A stretch of 64,000 nt of DNA from SIG435 sp045530725 (GTDB lineage Bacteria; Bacillota; Clostridia; UMGS1810). The position numbers and the translations under genes are program-made. Positions 32,934-42,300 of the stretch are shown one piece after another (position 1 is the stretch's first letter; every line of letters starts with the position of its first letter). The notes below the pieces were generated by a model. That model saw only the letters and a list, made by a program, of their open reading frames with translations, searched no databases and was not told the origin of the DNA. The stretch spans positions 1-64,000 of the forward strand of contig JAZSCT010000020.1 of the NCBI GenBank assembly GCA_045530725.1, given 5' to 3'.

Positions 32934-34622
32934 ATGAAAAGAATTATTAGTATATTGCTTACATTTGTATTGGTGTTCACCTCTTTGTCGGTGGTTGGCG
33001 TATCAGCCAAAGAAGAGGGGTCACTATTTATGCCAAGTATCTTTGATGACAGTATGGTGCTTCAGAGAGACAGAAACGTGCCTGTATGGGGCGAAAGCAC
33101 AAATGAAGGGGCAAAGGTTACTGTAACACTTGGTAGTTATTCAAAAGAAACTACTGTAAAAGACGGCAAATGGTATCTTGAACTTGATCCTATGCCAAAG
33201 GCAAAAGACCTTACAATGACAGTTACAGATTCCACATCCGTTCTTACATACTCCAATGTGGCACTTGGCGATGTAATCCTTCTTTCAGGTCAGTCAAATA
33301 TGGCTATGGAACTTAGGAAATGCTACGGATATGAGTATCTTATTACAGATAGTGTAAACTACGATGTGAGAAACTACCGTCAGACAAGAAAAGGTTCATA
33401 TCAGGAAGAAAAAGATAACCTTGGCGGAAACTGGGTCAAAGTTGACGGTGATACTGCAGGCGGTGTTGAAGCAGTAGGCTATGTTATGGCTTATCAGATT
33501 TCAGAGAAGTATGATGTGGCTGTAGGTCTTGTAAGAGTAAATCTCGGTGGTGCCGCTATCGAATCCTATATGGATTATGAAGTGCTGAAATCAAGACCTG
33601 AGTATGAAAAGATTATTTCAAATTTTGATAAATACAAATCAGGTGAACTTGCAGAAAACTGGAAAAAGGCAGGTTCCACACTTTATAACAGAATGGTTCA
33701 TCCGCTTATTCCTTATGCTTGTTCATCACTTGTATGGTATCAGGGATGCGCTAATTCAGGCAATCCGAAACTTTATAATTATCAGCTTTATGATTATATC
33801 AACAGCTGGAGAGAATCTTTCAAAAACCCTGATATGCCTGTATGTGTAGTTCAGCTTGCACCATATACAGGAAAGTATATGGAACTGCGACAGGTCCAGG
33901 CAGATACATCAAGAAGAATGAAAAATGTGGCACTTATTACCACAGCAAACGAAGGTCCTAAAGGCTATCTCAATGAAGAACTTATCCACCCACAGGAAAA
34001 GATTCCTGTAGGAAACAGAACATTCTATGCGATAGATAATATGTACTACGGTGCATCTTATGAATATACAGGTCCTGAATATTCATATATGACTATAGAA
34101 AATGATAAGCCTGTTCTTCACTTCAATCATACAGGAGAAGACGGACTTAAGATTGCAAAGGGTGATAAACTTGCAGGCTTTACTGCATCTAAGGATGGAG
34201 AAAGTTTTGAAACTGTTGAGGCTATCATAACTGATGCTGATAAGATAGTCATCAATATGGAAGGCGCAAAGTATGTAAGATATGGTTGGGTTAATATGGA
34301 AAAAGACGGTACCCTCGGCGGAAATCTTACAAACTCATCATTGGTTCCCGCAGGTCCGTTCAGAGCAGATCTTCCAAATCTCAATGTAGGTAAATGTGAA
34401 ATAGCAGAAGGTAAGATTAATGTTACTCTTACAAATAAGGGTTACAGTCTTACAGAAGCGATTGTTTCTGTATCAAAAGACGGGGCGGAAATTAAGAATG
34501 AAAAACTTGTCTTTGAAACAGTAGATACAGAGTCACTTATTCTTGATGCACAATCAGGAGAATATACAGTTAAGATAACTGATGCGTCAGGTAATCTGAT
34601 TGCAGAAAATATATTGAAATAA
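32934..34622 (+). CDS. Secreted sialate O-acetylesterase-like SGNH esterase
   Basis: 562 residues with a signal peptide (~1-25, ending GVSA). GDVILLSGQSNMAM carries the nucleophile serine near residue 121; LVWYQGCANSG near 270 and LIHPQEK near 352 are the further family blocks. Family members remove acetyl groups from sialic acid or plant polysaccharides. Two positions differ from the common form: the block usually written WYQGESN reads WYQGCAN, and the acidic residue before IHP is displaced. A C-terminal beta-sandwich follows (~480-560). It follows the GH10-like protein and may act on the same glycans. Confidence 0.85.
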   Translation: MKRIISILLTFVLVFTSLSVVGVSAKEEGSLFMPSIFDDSMVLQRDRNVPVWGESTNEGAKVTVTLGSYSKETTVKDGKWYLELDPMPKAKDLTMTVTDSTSVLTYSNVALGDVILLSGQSNMAMELRKCYGYEYLITDSVNYDVRNYRQTRKGSYQEEKDNLGGNWVKVDGDTAGGVEAVGYVMAYQISEKYDVAVGLVRVNLGGAAIESYMDYEVLKSRPEYEKIISNFDKYKSGELAENWKKAGSTLYNRMVHPLIPYACSSLVWYQGCANSGNPKLYNYQLYDYINSWRESFKNPDMPVCVVQLAPYTGKYMELRQVQADTSRRMKNVALITTANEGPKGYLNEELIHPQEKIPVGNRTFYAIDNMYYGASYEYTGPEYSYMTIENDKPVLHFNHTGEDGLKIAKGDKLAGFTASKDGESFETVEAIITDADKIVINMEGAKYVRYGWVNMEKDGTLGGNLTNSSLVPAGPFRADLPNLNVGKCEIAEGKINVTLTNKGYSLTEAIVSVSKDGAEIKNEKLVFETVDTESLILDAQSGEYTVKITDASGNLIAENILK

Positions 34623-34629
34623 ATAAACC

Positions 34630-34666
34630 AAAAAATCAGAATATCCCTTGCGATATTCTGTTTTTT
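34630..34666 (+). terminator. Terminator of the esterase gene
   Basis: CAGAATATC pairs with GATATTCTG, followed by TTTTTT. Confidence 0.9.
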
Positions 34667-34682
34667 CACGCCAAAACCCGTC

Positions 34683-34695
34683 GGGTTCGAGTCCC
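34683..34695 (+). repeat. Inverted copy of the tRNA-Lys T-arm, copy C
   Basis: GGGTTCGAGTCCC is the exact reverse complement of 34754-34766 in the tRNA-Lys 3' half; the terminator hairpin lies between the arms. This is the same layout as at tRNA-Asp. Confidence 0.7.
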
Positions 34696-34710
34696 TTGCG
34701 GCTTATAAAT

Positions 34711-34741
34711 AAAAAAGGACAAGCAAATGCTTGTCCTTTTT
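34711..34741 (-). terminator. Terminator of the tRNA-Lys gene
   Basis: AAAAAGGACAAGCA and TGCTTGTCCTTTTT form a strong stem immediately after the CCA end on the minus strand. Confidence 0.85.
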
Positions 34742-34791
34742 GGTGCGCCTCCAGGGACTCGAACCCTGGACACCCTGATTAAGAGTCAGAT
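34741..34791 (-). pseudogene. tRNA-Lys (CTT) 3' half at the prophage attachment site
   Basis: On the minus strand the sequence runs from the anticodon arm (CTGACTCTTAATCAG, anticodon CTT) through variable loop, T-arm GGGTTCGAGTCCC and acceptor GAGGCGC to an encoded CCA. The D arm and 5' acceptor strand are missing; beyond 34791 the sequence changes to AT-rich DNA unlike a tRNA. The prophage has therefore probably inserted at the anticodon loop, with the shared core within 34775-34791. Confidence 0.8.
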
Positions 34792-34878
34792 ATTTTATGC
34801 TTTAAATAGCATAAATAGAGCAATTTGACTATCAACTGACTACGATAATTTATATGAATTTAAATATACTTACAAAAG

Positions 34879-34964
34879 ACTTGACATATATGATATCATA
34901 TATATAGAGGTTAAATCATACAGCATTACGCATATATAGTACTTGACATATATGATATCATATA
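34879..34964 (+). promoter_or_regulatory. Twin promoter/operator repeats
   Basis: A 24-base sequence occurs exactly twice, at 34879-34902 and 34941-34964. Each copy is ACTTGACA followed by the perfect 16-bp palindrome TATATGATATCATATA, so a -35 element abuts an operator. TATAGA after copy one can serve as -10. The palindromes are 62 bases apart, suited to a dimeric phage repressor. Confidence 0.7.
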
Positions 34965-35050
34965 AATACGGGTGTTTGTCATTCATACGTGAAATTATAT
35001 TATCTTCATATATATATTTCGAAGTATATTACAAAGGATAATGATACATA

Positions 35051-35500
35051 ATGAAAAAAACAGTAAGATTTGATACTAAAGAATTTTTTATTTCACTTTC
35101 TATATGGTTGTTTGGCGGTATAATTTCTCTTCTGCCGTTATTTGCAGATTATATAGCATACATTTCAACATTGGAATCCGGCAAGGAAAAACTCGCACTT
35201 ATGACATTTGTATTAAACTCCTCTGATATCATATACATATTGGTTTCGGTAAATATCGTTGCTTTCTCTGATTTGTTATTCGATGGGTTCTGGGCAAATA
35301 AAGGAATAGGTGCTGTACGAATCTTTATGCTATTAGTTCAGCTCTTATTAATTCTTGCTTTGGCATTATTGTATGGAATGGTACGATATGGTGATGGAAC
35401 CTTTTCGTTTTTGAAGACCGCTAATACATATTTTCTCTATGCAAGCATAATACTATGCATAGGAACATATATATCTAAACATATAAATCTAAACATATAA
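35051..35500 (+). CDS. Prophage membrane protein (four helices)
   Basis: 149 residues, family unknown. Hydrophobic segments at about 13-32, 48-75, 92-112 and 122-142 make it an integral membrane protein with short loops. AAAGGATAATG precedes ATG 35051. It is the first of three rightward genes between the prophage end and the leftward late operon, behind the twin operators. The third gene encodes a SecB-like chaperone. Together they look like a host-interaction or exclusion cassette expressed from the lysogen; function is inferred from position only. Confidence 0.7.
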   Translation: MKKTVRFDTKEFFISLSIWLFGGIISLLPLFADYIAYISTLESGKEKLALMTFVLNSSDIIYILVSVNIVAFSDLLFDGFWANKGIGAVRIFMLLVQLLLILALALLYGMVRYGDGTFSFLKTANTYFLYASIILCIGTYISKHINLNI

Positions 35501-35519
35501 ATCTCAATGAGGTGATAAA

Positions 35520-35849
35520 ATGAAAATTGCTATTATAACAGTTTTTGGAATAGCTGTTGTGCTCACTATTATTCAATTCATATTAATCATTTATTCGATA
35601 ATCAAGGCGTTTGCGCCAGCAAACTCTTATGTTTTTCAAAGAGGATATAATTTGCATAAATCTTCTCAATCCATATACAATATAACTATTGACAAAACTC
35701 TTGAGCCTTATGTATCCATAAGTGAAAAACAAAGTGTTCCAACCGAAATACCAATGTCTTTTTTGCAGAGCAAATTCCCTTCTTCGTCATCTGGATACAA
35801 CCAAAAAAATTGTGTAAAGAGAAGTAACAAAATTGCTCCAGCAGCATAG
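35520..35849 (+). CDS. Prophage single-pass membrane protein
   Basis: 109 residues, not recognised. An N-terminal hydrophobic helix (residues ~4-30, IITVFGIAVVLTIIQFILII) is followed by ~75 polar residues rich in serine, lysine and asparagine, as in a membrane-anchored small protein. GAGGTGA precedes ATG 35520. It lies 20 bases after the first membrane protein and 12 bases before the SecB-like gene, so the three are one operon. It could be the client or toxin that the chaperone holds; this is a guess from the neighbourhood. Confidence 0.65.
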   Translation: MKIAIITVFGIAVVLTIIQFILIIYSIIKAFAPANSYVFQRGYNLHKSSQSIYNITIDKTLEPYVSISEKQSVPTEIPMSFLQSKFPSSSSGYNQKNCVKRSNKIAPAA

Positions 35850-35861
35850 AAAGGAAGTCTT

Positions 35862-36254
35862 ATGAAAAATACTAGTTATCAATTCTCACAGCCATACATA
35901 GTGAATAGCATCTTTAGAACCAATGAAAATTTCGATGCCGGTGCAAAGCAAAGCATTGAAATTTCTACCAAACCCGAGAAAATTATCAAAAGAAGCAAAG
36001 ACAATCCTCTCTTAGCAACAGTAGGTCTCACCATTACTATTGGCGAAGAATCAAAAAAATCACCATTCTATTTAAAATTAACTATGTGTGCTGATTTTAC
36101 ATGGGAAGACAAGTCGGATGAAGAGGTAAATAAGTTTTTATCAATAAATGCACCTGCACTTATTGTTGGATATATGCGTCCAATAATAGCTTTAATAACA
36201 TCAAATTCTAAATTTCCAACATTCAACATTCCTTTTATTAATTTTGTTAAATAA
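35862..36254 (+). CDS. SecB-like chaperone
   Basis: 130 residues. The C-terminal stretch NAPALIVGYMRPIIALITS followed by FPTFNIPFINF closely follows the SecB pattern (P.ilfPy.R..is.lt...fP...l.piNF), and YLKLTMCADFTW matches its preceding beta-strand. SecB binds unfolded proteins as a tetramer. Gram-positive bacteria generally lack the export SecB; solitary SecB-like genes in such genomes often belong to toxin-antitoxin-chaperone or phage-defence units, where the chaperone stabilises an antitoxin. The gene closes the operon with two small membrane proteins and is followed by a strong terminator. Confidence 0.75.
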   Translation: MKNTSYQFSQPYIVNSIFRTNENFDAGAKQSIEISTKPEKIIKRSKDNPLLATVGLTITIGEESKKSPFYLKLTMCADFTWEDKSDEEVNKFLSINAPALIVGYMRPIIALITSNSKFPTFNIPFINFVK

Positions 36255-36267
36255 CTTATTTATTATA

Positions 36268-36308
36268 AATGACAAAAAGAGGACCACACGGTCCTCTTTT
36301 TGTCATTT
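36268..36308. terminator. Bidirectional terminator between cassette and late operon
   Basis: A 19-bp perfect stem (AAATGACAAAAAGAGGACC with its complement) round CACA stops transcription from the SecB-like gene and from the leftward late genes. Confidence 0.92.
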
Positions 36309-36362
36309 AACTATTCATTTTTCGGAGTGATCTTCGAACTTTCTTTTGATTTCTGTCTTTTT

Positions 36363-39300
36363 TCAATTTCCTTTTTTCACTTTCGATTCACTTATTCCAG
36401 GAAATGCTTTTCGGATTTTCCTCTGTAGTTCTTCGTCTCCGTTTTGTATTGCATCAACAAGAACCGCCAAAGGCCATTTCTCAATAGTGACCTCATCATA
36501 TTCATATTTTTCAATAAGTTTACCCCGAAGAAGTTTTCCTTTGTTCGGATCATCTGCATACAGTTCTACATAAGCCGCCTTTATCTCCTTTGTGAGACTT
36601 GCCTTTGTAAGACTTTTTCCGTTGTTTGAATAGTAATTAAGTATCTTTTCTTCAAGTTGGATATCACCCGTAGTCAGACATGCCGCCAAATCTCCATAAG
36701 TATATAGCGCCTTTGATGAAGAATAATTACTTATATCGTGAGCAAAGTCGCCTTTTGCAATATCAAGAGCATATCCCTTCACTCCGTTATACAAGTTCTT
36801 AAAATTGTTAACAGGGATACCGGTTACGTTTCCTGTAGCAACAATGAACTTACTCCAGGCTTTATTAATCTTTGCTTGTTTTTCAGGACCTTCTTCGTCG
36901 CTGACAAATGCTTTTGTCAACTTCGCACTTGTATCAATGAAATTCTGCAAAGAATCAAAAGCAGGTTCGCTAAGAAAATCATAACCATTAACAAAAGCAT
37001 CTGCAATATTCAGAATTAAATTTCCGCCTACAGGAATTAATGTACAGAACATATCTTCAGCCATGTTAATCAATGAACGGCGAGCCACACTACCCGCTGT
37101 GATATCATTCTCTTCTTCATCTTTGTACGGAAGGAATTTTCTCAACGCCATAGCACCCAGCATTGTGACCATTGACAGCCATATTGTGGAATACACTCGT
37201 GCTTTGACAACCTTTCCAAATTGTCTTTTTGCATCATCATAAGACTTCTTATTTTCTGCACTACCATTTTTCTTATATGCTTCTGCTTTATTTTTCATAT
37301 TAGCATAGGCATCATATATAAGCCCTGTCTGCTGAAGGTTGTCCGTCTGGAACATAGTGAGTGTTTTTGTGAGTTCATTAGTTGTCTTAAGCGCTTCCGG
37401 TCTGTGAAGTATATCATAGTTTGACTGAGTTTCTTCGACCACCTTATCATACAAATCTGTTACCGTAGTCATATATTCAGGATTATCTGCAGATATACCC
37501 ATCTTATCTCTGACTTCTATTTTGCACGCTTCCCAGAGAGCCGTAGCAACTGTACAGTCCATTGCCTGAAGCCAGTTGCCCGGGCGAAGTCCTTCGGGAA
37601 TATTCTTAAGCCAGGGGGCATACTGATTTATCGCCTTTGTCATTTTGTTTGATGCACCGGCAAGTCTTTTTCTTTCTGCTCTTTCACCGAGTTCTGTGGT
37701 AGAAAGCCCCTGAGCACGCTTGTACAAAGTTCCTGTATATTCTGATATTTCTGCACGAGTTGTCTTTGTATGACGCATATATTCAGTTAATCCTTTGGCA
37801 AGAGAAGATTCGCTCAAATAGGATGATGCAGTCAAATAGGAAGTAGTCTGTTTAAGCGTAGAGTTTAGATTAGCATAGAATATAGCACCGATCCACTTTC
37901 CTCTTACAGCAGAAAAGAAACCGCTACTTTTTTCTCTTGGCATTTGCAAATCTCTGAGAACCTGTTCCACTACTCCTTTTTGAATCCTGGAGCCAAACTT
38001 TTTACCAAGCAGTTCCTTTACACTTGAAACTCTGCCATCAGGATCCCACACAGCAATGTTATATACCTTGTTGAAGTTTCGTATAGGAATAGCAAGACCT
38101 GAATACTTCGCCACAAAATCAATATGATCATATACATTTTCGTGAAGTCCACGCAGTATAATCGGCTGCTTTGCATTTTGAACAGTTGACTTGAGGGAGC
38201 CATTTCCTTCAATAGAAGCATCCACCTTTATCCCCTCAATATCCGTTTTTACAAAGTCCTTATCTACATATAACCTTATGTAGTTTTCCGCTTTGGCTAT
38301 CTCTCTTCCCACAAGTTGTATCGAAGTCTGATTAATAGCATTTTTCCCATCCACATTATACAAATGTCTCGCTTTATTAATCCATTCCATATCATAGGAA
38401 TCAAGCATAGATTTTATCTTATTGATATGTTCCTGAGTTATGTGTTCTACACTTACAGCACCTTCGGTCAATGCTTTGGAAGTATGTCCTTTGTTGTAAT
38501 CAGAAATATTAGGTATCTTAAATCCGCCATTCTGCAAGTGAGTTCTTCCCTGATCTCTTTCCCAAGCCATTAATAGTTCGCACATAATGCTCTTGGTAAG
38601 CGTAACCTTTCTTCCGTTTTTGTCAGCCAAGCCCACATCATACAATTTGGTGCGAAAATCAAAGAATGCCACTTCATTTCCGCCATTGCCACTTGTTAGT
38701 TCATCAAACGGCTTATTAGCATCAGAAGTGAATTTTGCGGCTTTTCTCACACCACGATTAAGTTGGTCATACATTTGCCACCAGGCAGAATTCTCATCAT
38801 AGCCGGCAATAAATCTGTTTATTCTGTGTGGATTGAATACAAATGCTCTTGTCGAGGCATCAGCGCTTCTCAATGATTGCAACAACTGTGCCTTGTCTTT
38901 TTCAATAAGGTCCGCTTTTTCTTCCCAGGTCTTTATAATCTCTTCTCCAATTTCCATATTAGAAATTGATTTCTCCAAGCCTATCTGTTTTGTGGCGATA
39001 GAAAGTTCGTGTCGAATCTCTTTGAGTATATTGTAAAGATTTTCGAGTTCATATGCAGAAAGATCAATTATCCTTTTATCCTTTGTGAGTTTATAAAGGT
39101 CACCAATCTGGTCGCTTAATTCCTGACTGTATTCTGCTGCATATTCTCCATATACTTTATCATTCTTAAGATTGTCATACTCTGTTTTAAGTGTATCGAG
39201 TTTAAGAGATACCTTTGTGGGCTCACCATTCTCACCGGTTCTGTCGGTATGGAAATCCAACACAGAACACACATCTGCAACAGTTGTGACAAGTTCCTTC

Positions 39301-42300
39301 GGATAACCGCCTGCTTTTTCTGTCTTATTAAGACCGGCTCTGAAATCCGATACTACACTTCTTATCTTGGATTTAAGAAGAGCCACCTTCTGCTTTTCAC
39401 GATATCGTTTTAGTGTTTCTGCTTTTTCTTCCTTGGAAAGTCTTGTTTCCCAATATCTGATATAGTGCTGTGCTGACAAGTCCTTTCGAAGTTTGGATAT
39501 CTTTTCCTCACTATCCTTTTTCAGTTTATCGAGTTTCCTTTCATAATCGCCCTTGACTTTCTCTACCGCCTGTTCCTTTTCCCAAAGAGATTTCTTGTAC
39601 ATTCTGTCCGCCTTGGTGTCAGGTGTAGCACTTATGCCATCAAGAGCAGAAACAAGACGATACACAGCATATTCCGTCGCATCTTTTGTATGATTGGCAT
39701 GGGGATTATATACATCGGGAGTTAATTTCGACAATGTTTCATCCATAAGGTTAAGTTGATCTATAGGATCCGTCACTTCTCTGCTGAATAAGTGAGGAAA
39801 TGTTTCACATAGATCCTGATATGCACTATCCAAAGGTAATCCATCATTTGTAAGGTTGAATGTTCCCATATGAGATTTTCGGAAGGCACCAAACTCAAGT
39901 TCATTCTTCGCATAGTCAGGAAACTTTATCCTTGTTTCGCGAAGATATAATTTAAGTGCACTATAATCTTCGCTTTCGAGAACAGCCTCAGAAGAATTAA
40001 TTATCTTCTCTGCAATATGAACAAGTCTTTCTGCCATCTTATCATTGGCAATCTGAATTTTACTTTCCACTTTGCCGGCTTTCTTGACATCAAGATAGTA
40101 GTCATTATAAATCTGCATAACCTCGGGACCGATAACCTTCGAATCTACGGTTCCCTGAAGTTCTGATATTACTTCTTTGACTACCTTTCCAACTTCTGCA
40201 GCATTTACTGTCTTTGCCTTTGAAACAGTCATCTGTCTTTTAGCATTGGTAAGTCTTTTCTGAAGGTCGGAATTTTTGCGAACCATAGATACAACTTCAC
40301 TTGTATTTAACTTTGCAGCATTTATAAGATCTTCATCAGCAATCTCTTCTGCTTTTTGCTCGATGTAGTGTTGGGTTTTTAAGTCGGGTTCTTCGGAAGA
40401 AATGTTGAAACGGATATCAGGATTTGCTGTAGGATTAGTGTTACTTGTTAGTTTAATTTGATTTTTTTCAAATACAACAACTTCATCACCATACCTCGAC
40501 TGAATAATACCGTCATAACCTCTTTTTCGAATCTCTTCGGTAAAAGACTCTCCCATAGATGATGTCATATAATAATGCGGTAAATGTTGATCAATATAAC
40601 TGTATTTATTCCTTCTTAAATACTCTACAACCGCAGAAAGTCTATTTTTTTCCGCCTGCTCTCGGCTGTCAAATCTTGATATCAACCAGGCATCTCTCAA
40701 CTGTTCTGTGCCATTTCTTTCTATAGCATCCAATATATCGTCACATTCCGATTCTGTGATGGTGCCTTTTTCTTTTAGGAAGTTTGCCATCCAATCGCCA
40801 TCTATGTAGTGCGTTTTGATTAATGACTTAATATTTTCAGGAGCATCAATAGAATCAATATCACGAGAATATCTGTACTGATAGATTTTTTCGTCTCTAT
40901 CATCCACTTCAACAACCGATAATCTGTCACCTTTATATATGCTTTTGATTTCATCTGCAAACTCACTAAACGACTTTTGAATAATTTCATCAGAATTTAA
41001 TTCAGCAACATCGACATATGTTTTTTTGGCTATATCAGGAAATTTTTCTGCAACGTTAATGATGAATGAAGCAAAATCAAAATTAACATCTCCATTATTC
41101 TGACCATCAAAGCCACCCATTTCTTCATCATAAATAAATGGTTTTTTCACATTGAGATAACACTTTAATATTCTGCTTCCGTAATACTCCGCCTCATCTT
41201 CTGTAAATGCGAAATAAAAGCCCTTTCCAAACCAACCACGATCATTGGCAGAACCTATCGCACTTTCATCAAACTCGTAAAATTCTCCGCTGTTTGTTCC
41301 GTGATATACAGGAAACAACAATCCGTTTTCGGTAATAGTGTTCTTCCAGCCGTCAACTTCACTTACTCTTATTTTACTGTCCTTAAAATACTCTTGTTGC
41401 GCATTTGTAAGCGGTGTTCCTTCGGAATCATTTGAGGTGATATTAAACCTCACATCCTTGCTTTCTGTGATTCTTTTTGATAAAGGAATTTCATCACCAT
41501 TATCATCATACGTTACTTCGTCTGCAAGTTTTGCCTGAGATGAGTCAAATATGACCGTTTCTGTTTCAAGCATTATCCCATCATAGTTTGTTCCGTTAAC
41601 CTCGTTGAATAATTCAATCGCTTCAACCAAATCTCCGATAGCCGTCGCGGATACATCCTGTATCATCCAAAAGTCATCCTTGCCATACAGATTATCAAGA
41701 ATCTCGTCAATATCTGTTGTTCCGTAATTCCAAATATCGTAATCGTCCTCGTTTTCTGCAACTGCTTCGAGAAACTTTCGCATCTGTTCTTTTGTGACGT
41801 TATAATCTCCGTGTTGCAGTGGATTTTTGATATTAAGATAGTATTCTCTCACATCTCCATATCTTTCTGCAGTCTGCTTGTCATCAGTAAAATAGAATCC
41901 TCTGCCATACAGATTTGAAGGTTTAGATTTTTTTCTGTCAAACACATTGATATTTTCTTTGCCACCACGATACATAATTTTGAGTTTTCCATTACTATCA
42001 CGAGCAACACTATCTTTCAAAACATCTTCCGCCTTTTCAGACACCGAATTATATTTTGTTTTTTCTGCATCATCTGAAGATTTCTGCATAGAATTGTTAT
42101 TGACATTCCCTTCGGGGTATGTTACACTTTTTATGGAACCATATTTGGTTATGTGCAACGGCAATTGCAGCCTATTAGCCACTAACCAAGTATCGGTTCT
42201 TTTTTTATTTGGTTCAATATATAAAATATCACTTGTATTTATCATATTTTGAGTTTGCACCATACTCGAAGGATGTTTTTTATCTTTCCTACTATGACTG

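Noticed and set aside
34887..34964. AT palindromes as attachment cores
   Set aside because: They are 90 or more bases from the tRNA break and abut TTGACA elements; an operator role fits better.
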